Below the pieces are notes generated by a model. That model saw nothing but the letters and a program-made list of their open reading frames with translations. It made no database searches and was not told where the DNA came from. Positions 59,048 to 64,000 of a stretch of 64,000 nucleotides of DNA are shown here, one piece after another. Positions within the stretch are counted from its first letter, which is position 1; each line of letters starts with the position of its first letter. Position numbers and translations under genes: made by a program. Source of the stretch: Nocardioides solisilvae. Lineage in GTDB: Bacteria; Actinomycetota; Actinomycetes; Propionibacteriales; Nocardioidaceae. Location: positions 186,001 to 250,000 of the forward strand of contig NZ_QHKX01000002.1 of assembly GCF_003194625.1 (NCBI RefSeq), in the 5' to 3' direction.

Positions 59048-60146
59048 GTGACGCAGACCACGCCGACGGGGACGCCCGGCCTCCCGACCTCCGTCCGCTT
59101 CGCCGACGAGGCGCGGCCGCGGTTCCCCACGCTGGCGCCCACCTACCTCGCGGCGATGAGGGACGGCGACCCGCTGGCCGACGCGTTCGTCGCCGACTTC
59201 CCGACGCTGGGGCGCGGACGCGCGATGCGGATGCTACGCACGGCCTGCCGCGAGGGGATCGGGGCCGTGCCGGACGCCCCGGCGTCCCTGCGCGCCCTCT
59301 TCGCCGAGCTCGACGCCGTGCCCGACTGGGTCGACCTCGACGAGATCGACGAGACCGCCCGTCACCTGGGGCGCTACACCCGCCAGGCGGGGATCGTGCT
59401 CGGGGCCGCCTCCCTGGTCAGCGGGTACGCGAACTCCGCCGCCTCGCGTCCGCTGGAGATGACCGGGCGCTACCTCGACGACGCCGGGGCCCGCACGATC
59501 GAGGTGGGCTCCTGGCTCGTCGAGGCCACGAGGGCCGGCGGACTGCACCGCCACGCCCCGGGCTTCGAGCTCACGGTCCGCGTGCGGCTCATCCACGCCC
59601 TCGTCCGCGCGGCGCTCCGCGACGACGAGCGCTGGGACGAGGAGGCGTAGGGCGTGCCGATCAGCCAGGCGTTCCTCGCCTACACCTTGATCCAGTTCTG
59701 CCTGATCCCGCTGCGCGGATGGCGGCGATCGACGCCCCCTACCTCCCCGCGAGGTGGCCGGCTACTACGCCCGCTGGCGCTACGTGGGAAACCTGCTCGG
59801 CATCACCGACGAGCTCCTGCCCCGCGACCGCGAGGCGCAGGAGGCGCTGGAGGAGATCTACCTGCTCACCCGGCCTGAGGTCGACGACTACTGCCGCCGG
59901 CTGGTCGGCAGCATCAACAGCGACTTCCTGGTGCCCGAGATCGAGCAGCTGCTGCCGCACCCCCGCCTGCACGCGCTCGCTCCGCCGGTCGTGCGCGGCC
60001 TCGAACGGGTCTTCCTCGGCAACGGGATCGCCGACGAGCTCGGGATCCCCGACACCCGCCTCAAGCCGGTACGCCGTCCGCCACGACCTGGTCGACGCCG
60101 CCCCGACGGCCAGCCGCACCCCGCCCGGGGGCCGCAAGACGGGTGA
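59048..60146 (+). pseudogene. MpaB/DUF2236 family oxygenase, disrupted by one nonsense codon and two frameshifts
   Basis: The family (heme proteins including latex-clearing Lcp and Mycobacterium MpaB) is normally about 370-400 residues. Residues 1-200 read well (LGRYTRQAGIVLGAASLVSG, HAPGFELTVRVRLIHALVR) until an in-frame TAG at 59648, where DEEA-stop-GVPISQAFLAYTL continues in the same frame; homologues have Trp there, so TGG became TAG. The frame then shifts between about 59717 and 59750 to reach EVAGYYARWRYVGNLLGITDELL, and shifts again near 60065 (LK to RYAVRHDLVDA). Three lesions make programmed recoding unlikely. The last frame could extend to 60204. Confidence 0.88.
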
Positions 60147-60170
60147 GGCGTGCCCGCTCGGCCGGACCCG

Positions 60171-60833
60171 TCAGTCGGCGTCCAGGCCCTTCTCGATGGC
60201 GTAGCGGGTCAGCTCGACGCGATTGTGCATCTGGAGCTTGCGCAGGGTGTTCTGGACGTGGTTCTGCACCGTCCGGTGGGAGATGAAGAGGCGTTCGGCG
60301 ATCTGCTTGTAGCTCATCCCCTTGGCCACCATGCGCAGCACCTCGGTCTCCCGCTCGGTGAGCTCGGGGACCGCGGGCCCGGCGTCGGCGTCGGCGGGGA
60401 CCGTCATCCGCCGGAACTCCCCGAGGACCAGACCGGCCAGCCCGGGCGTGAAGACGGTGTCCCCCTGCGCGACCCGGCGCACGGCATCGAGGAGGTCGGC
60501 CTTCGAGGCGGACTTCACCAGGTAGCCCGTGGCACCGGCCTTGACCGCCTCGAGCACGTCGGCCTGCTCCCCCGACGCCGACAGCACCAGCACCCGGGCG
60601 GCGGGGTCGGCCTCGAGCACCCGCCGGGTCACCTCCACCCCGTTCGGCTCGGGGATCTGCAGGTCCAGCACGACCACCCGCGGACGGGCGGCGGTGAACC
60701 GGGCCAGGGCCTGGGCGCCGTCGGCCGCGACCGCGACCACGTCGAACCCCGCGGCCTGGAGGTCGCGCTCCACCGCGTCGCGCCACATGGGGTGGTCGTC
60801 GACCACCATCACCCGGATCGGCTGCTCGCTCAC
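60171..60833 (-). CDS. NarL/LuxR-type response regulator (MacR-like)
   Basis: A 220-residue regulator: receiver domain (IRVMVVDDHPMWRDAV, phospho-acceptor in VVVLDLQIPEPNGVE, Lys in GYLVKSASKADLL) and a LuxR helix-turn-helix (ELTERETEVLRMVAKGMSYKQIAERLFIS, HRTVQNHVQNTLRKL as two motifs). Its partner kinase lies 0.6 kb upstream. Gene pair and companion resemble Streptomyces MacRS, which affects antibiotic output and morphology; targets here are unknown. GTG 60833 has TAGGGT 7 nt upstream. Confidence 0.93.
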   Translation of the reverse strand: MSEQPIRVMVVDDHPMWRDAVERDLQAAGFDVVAVAADGAQALARFTAARPRVVVLDLQIPEPNGVEVTRRVLEADPAARVLVLSASGEQADVLEAVKAGATGYLVKSASKADLLDAVRRVAQGDTVFTPGLAGLVLGEFRRMTVPADADAGPAVPELTERETEVLRMVAKGMSYKQIAERLFISHRTVQNHVQNTLRKLQMHNRVELTRYAIEKGLDAD

Positions 60834-60840
60834 GCGCCGC

Positions 60841-60846
60841 ACCCTA
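60841..60846 (-). promoter_or_regulatory. -10 box (TAGGGT), leaderless response regulator
   Basis: TAGGGT ends 7 nt before GTG 60833 and overlaps the stop of the flavin-reductase-like gene, allowing expression separate from the kinase. Confidence 0.6.
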
Positions 60847-61401
60847 GTGGGCGCCGGCACCACCCGCACGGTCCACGCGCCGGTAGCGCCCCCGCAGGTG
60901 CAGCAGCGGCGACGCGGCCCCGTCGGCCCCGCCGTCGTCGTCCTCGCGGATAACGACCTCCTCGATCCGGCAGGTGACCAGCAGCGACCAGCCGACCTCC
61001 CGGGTCTCCTCCAGCACCACCGCCGCCCAGGCGCCGGCCGACGCCAGCCGCGGGCCGTGGGGGTGGTCGACGAAGTCGGCCGTCCGGAACGGCCCACCGG
61101 GCGCGGGGGCGACGCCGGCGAAGGCGTCCGCGAGGTCCCGGTGGCGCCAGTCCAGGACGTGCACGAGCCCCAGCCCCGTCTCGAGCAGGCGCTCCGCCAG
61201 GTCGGAGTCGGGGTCGAGCAGCGCCAGGACGCGCGGCGGCTCCCCGCCCGCGACCACCACCGACGAGACGGTGAGCCCGGCCCGGTCGTCGCTCCCCGCG
61301 GTCCACAGGGTGACCACGCCCCCGATCCGGCCGCGGAAGCGGCGGGACGGGTCCCGCTCGGGCTCCGGCGAGGCGAAGGGGTGGCTGCTGTGGATCGTCA
61401 C
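60844..61401 (-). CDS. flavin reductase-like FMN-binding protein
   Basis: A 185-residue split-barrel protein: RFRGRIGGVVTLWTAG, GLTVSSVVVAGGEPPRVLALL (the T-S-S-V motif that binds FMN phosphate), SDLAERLLETGLGLVHVLD, and LVTCRIEEVVIRE followed by LLHLRGRYRRVDR. It lies inside the two-component operon between kinase and regulator, so it may serve sensing or output; that is inference. GTG 61401 overlaps the kinase stop (GTGA). Confidence 0.85.
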   Translation of the reverse strand: MTIHSSHPFASPEPERDPSRRFRGRIGGVVTLWTAGSDDRAGLTVSSVVVAGGEPPRVLALLDPDSDLAERLLETGLGLVHVLDWRHRDLADAFAGVAPAPGGPFRTADFVDHPHGPRLASAGAWAAVVLEETREVGWSLLVTCRIEEVVIREDDDGGADGAASPLLHLRGRYRRVDRAGGAGAH

Positions 61402-62540
61402 CGGGCCTCCGTCCCACGAGCCGCGGCGCCGTCGCCGGCGGAGCCGCTCAGCGGCACCTCCAGCTCCCACTCGGTGCCTCCCGGCCCGGTGACCAGGGAG
61501 CAGGTGCCGCCCAGCTCCGCGACCCGGCCCCGGATGGACGAGGCCACGCCCAGGCGTCCCTCCCGCTCCGCCTGGGCCAGCCGCTCCTCGGCGAAGCCCG
61601 GGCCCTCGTCCCGGACGCTCACCGCGACGCGGTCCCCCAGCTCCTCCAGGAGCACCCAGGCGGGCGCGTCGAGCCCCACGTGGAGACGCACGTTGTCCAG
61701 GCAGGCGCGCACCGCGGCGACCAGCTCGGCGGCACGGTCGGCCGCCATCGGCACCCGCACGCCCGGGGTCGAGACCGTGACGGTGCGCGAGGCCAACGCC
61801 TCGAGCGCGGCCGAGAGGTCGCTCCCGCCGGGGTCCCGGTCGTGCTCGTCCACCGTGTCCTGGGCGTGGATGAGCGAGCGCAGGCGGGTCTCCTGCTCCG
61901 CGGCGAGGCGACCCAGCTCGTCCCACCGGTCCTCGGGTCCGGCCCGCTGGACCAGGCCGAGCACCTGGAGGACGCCGTCGTGCACGGCTCGGGCCAGCCG
62001 GGTGCGCTCCGCGGCGGCGGCCGCCTCGCGCTCCGCCCGGGCCCGCTCAGCGGCCATCTCCTGCAGCGACTGACACATGTAGCCCACCACGGTGCCGCCC
62101 AGCAGGAGCAGGAAGATGTGCCCGTAGTTGGTCTGCGTGAGCTCGCTGCGGATGGCGACGTCGGTGACGGCCAGCACGGTGCCGGCCACGAGGCCGCCGC
62201 GCCAGCGCCAGTGGACCGCCCAGGCCAGCAGCGCGCCCATCACCCAGAACCCGGGCACGGTCGCGCGGAACTCCTCGCCCTTGAGCCAGGGGGTGGAGGC
62301 CATGGCGCCGACGGCGACCGCGAGGTCGGCGAGCATCAGCCAGGTGGTGCGCCGCGCCGGCACGCGGCTCGCGGCCAGCACGACCACGGTCCACACGAGC
62401 AGCCCCGCGAGGACCACGAGGGTCGCGGCCGGACGGTCGAAGTTCTGCCAGCGCCACAGGGTGAGCCCGAGCATGTTGAGGGTCACGACGACCCTCAGCA
62501 CCGCGAGCGCGGCGAAGAGCCGGTCCGCGACCTGGACCAC
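61398..62540 (-). CDS. MacS-like sensor histidine kinase
   Basis: A 380-residue membrane kinase of the NarL-partner type. About five or six membrane helices fill residues 8-165, with no large extracellular domain. The phospho-acceptor is in RLARAVHDGVLQVLGLVQRAG (His in AVHDG), and the ATPase has VRACLDNVRLHVG and VRDEGPGFAEERL. GTG 62540 is the first conventional start, but the frame stays open upstream and a CTG overlapping the plsC stop (CTGA) would add a plausible 14-residue tail. It heads the kinase-flavoprotein-regulator set. Confidence 0.93.
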   Translation of the reverse strand: MVQVADRLFAALAVLRVVVTLNMLGLTLWRWQNFDRPAATLVVLAGLLVWTVVVLAASRVPARRTTWLMLADLAVAVGAMASTPWLKGEEFRATVPGFWVMGALLAWAVHWRWRGGLVAGTVLAVTDVAIRSELTQTNYGHIFLLLLGGTVVGYMCQSLQEMAAERARAEREAAAAAERTRLARAVHDGVLQVLGLVQRAGPEDRWDELGRLAAEQETRLRSLIHAQDTVDEHDRDPGGSDLSAALEALASRTVTVSTPGVRVPMAADRAAELVAAVRACLDNVRLHVGLDAPAWVLLEELGDRVAVSVRDEGPGFAEERLAQAEREGRLGVASSIRGRVAELGGTCSLVTGPGGTEWELEVPLSGSAGDGAAARGTEAR

Positions 62541-62578
62541 GGCGGGGTCCTCGGCGCGGGCCGGGCGGTGCGTCCCGG

Positions 62579-63346
62579 TCAGGACGCCTTCCTCGACGGG
62601 GGCTCGGGCTGCGAGGAGTCGTGCTCCTGGTCGGCGCCCCGCTCCGCGCGCCGCGCCTCCTCCTCGGCCCGCTTGGACTCCTCCTTGGCCTTGGCGGCGT
62701 ACATGTCGACGTACTCCTGGCCGGAGAGGCGCATGATCTCGTACATGATCTCGTCGGTGATGGACCGCAGGATGTAGCGGTCGTTCTCCATGCCCTCGTA
62801 GCGGGAGAAGTCGAGGGGCCGGCCGAAGCGCACCACCGGCCGGGTGATGCTCCCGAACTTCTTGCCGGGGGGCGCCACCACGTCGGTGCCCACCACGGCG
62901 ACGGGGACCACGGGCGCGCCCGTCTCGAGCGCGAGCCTGGCCACCCCCGTCTTGCCTCGGTACAGGCGGCCGTCGTGCGAACGGGTGCCCTCGGGGTAGA
63001 TCCCGAAGAGGTCGCCCTGCGCCAGGATGTTCTTGGCGGACTTCAGCGCGCCCTCCGCCGCGTTGGCGCCGCTGCGGTCGATGGGGACCTGGCCCGAGCC
63101 GCTGAAGAACTTCTTCTGGAACCAGCCCTTGATGCCCGGCGTCGTGAAGTATTCGGCCTTCGCCACGAAGGTCACGCGGCGCGGCAGGGTGAGCGGCATG
63201 AAGAGCCAGTCGGCGTACGACAGGTGGTTGCTCGCCAGGATCGCGGGCCCGTCGGCCGGCACGTTCTCCAGCCCCGAGGAGTGCGGCCGGAAGACGAGTC
63301 GCAGCAGCGGCCCGAGGGCGATCCGCTTCAAGAACCAGTAGAGCAC
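62579..63346 (-). CDS. plsC: 1-acyl-sn-glycerol-3-phosphate acyltransferase
   Basis: Membrane-associated acyltransferase for phosphatidic acid synthesis. The 255-residue protein shows the catalytic NHLSYADWLFMPL (NHx4D), GSGQVPIDRSG, FGIYPEGTRSHDG and PVVPVAVVGTD, the four PlsC blocks. The C-terminal 40 residues form a charged Lys/Glu tail (KAKEESKRAEEEARRAE). GTG 63346 has TAGGCT 6 nt upstream. It may be co-transcribed with the downstream kinase. Confidence 0.94.
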   Translation of the reverse strand: MLYWFLKRIALGPLLRLVFRPHSSGLENVPADGPAILASNHLSYADWLFMPLTLPRRVTFVAKAEYFTTPGIKGWFQKKFFSGSGQVPIDRSGANAAEGALKSAKNILAQGDLFGIYPEGTRSHDGRLYRGKTGVARLALETGAPVVPVAVVGTDVVAPPGKKFGSITRPVVRFGRPLDFSRYEGMENDRYILRSITDEIMYEIMRLSGQEYVDMYAAKAKEESKRAEEEARRAERGADQEHDSSQPEPPSRKAS

Positions 63347-63352
63347 GGCGCG

Positions 63353-63358
63353 AGCCTA
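63353..63358 (-). promoter_or_regulatory. -10 box (TAGGCT), leaderless plsC
   Basis: TAGGCT ends 6 nt before GTG 63346. Confidence 0.6.
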
Positions 63359-63379
63359 TCCCCTCCGAACCGCCTCGTG

Positions 63380-63385
63380 CAGAAT
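63380..63385 (+). promoter_or_regulatory. -10 box (CAGAAT), alpha/beta hydrolase
   Basis: CAGAAT, a known actinobacterial -10 variant, ends 6 nt before ATG 63392. Confidence 0.5.
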
Positions 63386-63391
63386 GCGCCC

Positions 63392-64000
63392 ATGCCCCTC
63401 GACCCGACGGCCGCGCCCCTCTCCCTGCCCGCCGATCCGGCCCGTACCGGGGGGCGCAGCATCGGGGTCCTGCTCAGCCACGGCTTCACCGGTTCGCCCG
63501 CCTCCGTCCGTCCCTGGGGGCAGGCGCTGGCCGCCCACGGGTACGCCGTCGAGGTGCCGCGGCTGCCCGGCCACGGCACGTCGTGGCAGGAGCTCAACGC
63601 GACCACCTGGGACGACTGGTACGGGGAGGTCGAGCGCACCTTCGACCGGCTCCGGGCCCAGCACGACGCGGTCGTCGTCGGCGGGCTCTCGATGGGCGGG
63701 GCCCTGACGCTGCGGCTCGCGGCGGACCGCGGCGACCAGGTCGCGGGCCTCGTGGTGGTCAACGCCGCCGTGCACACGACCCGCAAGGACGTGCTGGCGC
63801 TGCCGCTGCTCAAGCACGTGGTGCCGTCGCTGCCCGGGATCGCCGACGACATCAGGAAGCCCGGCGTCCGGGAGCACGGCTACACCCGCACCCCGCTGCG
63901 GGCCACCCACTCGATGATGACCGCGTGGAAGCGCCTGCGGGCCGACCTCGGTGCGGTGACGTGCCCGCTCCTCTTCCTCAAGTCCGAGGTCGACCACGTC
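63392..64000 (+). CDS. alpha/beta hydrolase (carboxylesterase/lysophospholipase type), 3' end outside the window
   Basis: The first 203 codons of a serine hydrolase. Seen: the oxyanion region GVLLSHGFTGSPASVRPWG, VEVPRLPGHGTSWQELN, and the nucleophile elbow VVGGLSMGGALTLRLA (GLSMG). Near the edge CPLLFLKSEVDHV is the strand carrying the catalytic Asp (SEVDHV); the His lies beyond the window. Similar to Geobacillus Est30 and monoacylglycerol lipases. Divergent from plsC, so a lipid role is possible but unproven. Confidence 0.9.
   Translation, partial: MPLDPTAAPLSLPADPARTGGRSIGVLLSHGFTGSPASVRPWGQALAAHGYAVEVPRLPGHGTSWQELNATTWDDWYGEVERTFDRLRAQHDAVVVGGLSMGGALTLRLAADRGDQVAGLVVVNAAVHTTRKDVLALPLLKHVVPSLPGIADDIRKPGVREHGYTRTPLRATHSMMTAWKRLRADLGAVTCPLLFLKSEVDHV

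Noticed and set aside
59640..59660. Programmed stop-codon read-through or Trp/TAG recoding in the MpaB gene
   Set aside because: Two further frameshifts downstream break the same gene, so ordinary decay or sequence error is the simpler reading.

Overview
This is a gene-dense stretch of a very GC-rich actinobacterial chromosome. GTG starts are common, operons use ATGA/GTGA overlaps, and there is a complete actinobacterial dcw (division and cell wall) cluster with wag31/divIVA, sepF and an FtsZ ending in DIPDFLK. A Rv2175c/pknL/aroG neighbourhood, a MacRS-like two-component pair and an actinobacterial LexA box are also present. The mix points to Nocardioidaceae (a Nocardioides-like organism). 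That placement is inferred from gene content and order, not from a database search. I see no tRNA, rRNA, CRISPR array, insertion sequence, prophage or plasmid feature.

Layout. 1-4.7 kb: a LON-domain protein converging on a small membrane protein and dnaE1. 4.9-7.6 kb (minus strand): GNAT acetyltransferase, RluD-type pseudouridine synthase, lspA, and a DksA-type zinc-finger protein with a histone-H1-like Lys/Ala/Pro tail. 7.8-26.8 kb (minus strand): the division/cell-wall locus, transcribed in the order mraZ, a 50-residue membrane protein, rsmH, ftsL, ftsI, murE, murF, mraY, murD, ftsW, murG, murC, ftsQ, ftsZ, pgeF, yggS, sepF, yggT, divIVA. Most junctions from rsmH to ftsQ overlap by 1-7 bases. 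Upstream of mraZ are five TGGKN boxes at exact 10-bp spacing, a clear MraZ autoregulatory array. 27.2-31.8 kb (plus strand): a moxR-DUF58-transglutaminase operon, divergent from mraZ.

32-39.2 kb (minus strand): DUF3040 protein, dinB, a methyltransferase, error-prone dnaE2, a SAV_6107-type HEPN protein and a DUF6504 protein. A perfect LexA box (TCGAAC-N4-GTTCGA) lies ahead of the DUF6504-HEPN-dnaE2 operon. This is an SOS mutagenesis module in which a HEPN-fold protein retaining an RxxxxH motif is translationally coupled to the polymerase; I consider it the most interesting system in the window. 39.3-44.7 kb: a 4-TM protein, YbaK-like and ArsC-like proteins, a CrtI-like FAD oxidoreductase, a SIMPL protein, metF and a polyprenyl diphosphate synthase. 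44.7-47.4 kb: an Rv2175c-like DNA-binding protein divergent from a PASTA Ser/Thr kinase.

47.4-58.1 kb: endonuclease IV, an EamA exporter, a type I DAHP synthase (aroF) preceded by a Tyr-Phe-Phe leader peptide and attenuator-like hairpins, a threonine aldolase, a second unrelated class II DAHP synthase (aroG), an APC permease, PPi-dependent phosphofructokinase, a DUF1028 protein and glycerol kinase. 58-64 kb: a coiled-coil protein, an MpaB-family (DUF2236) pseudogene with one nonsense codon and two frameshifts, a MacRS-like two-component system enclosing a flavin-reductase-like protein, plsC, and a truncated alpha/beta hydrolase at the edge. A recurring signal is a TANNNT -10 hexamer 6-8 nt before the start codon of most stand-alone genes, the signature of leaderless transcription; operon-internal and division genes instead use Shine-Dalgarno sites or overlapping stop/start codons.
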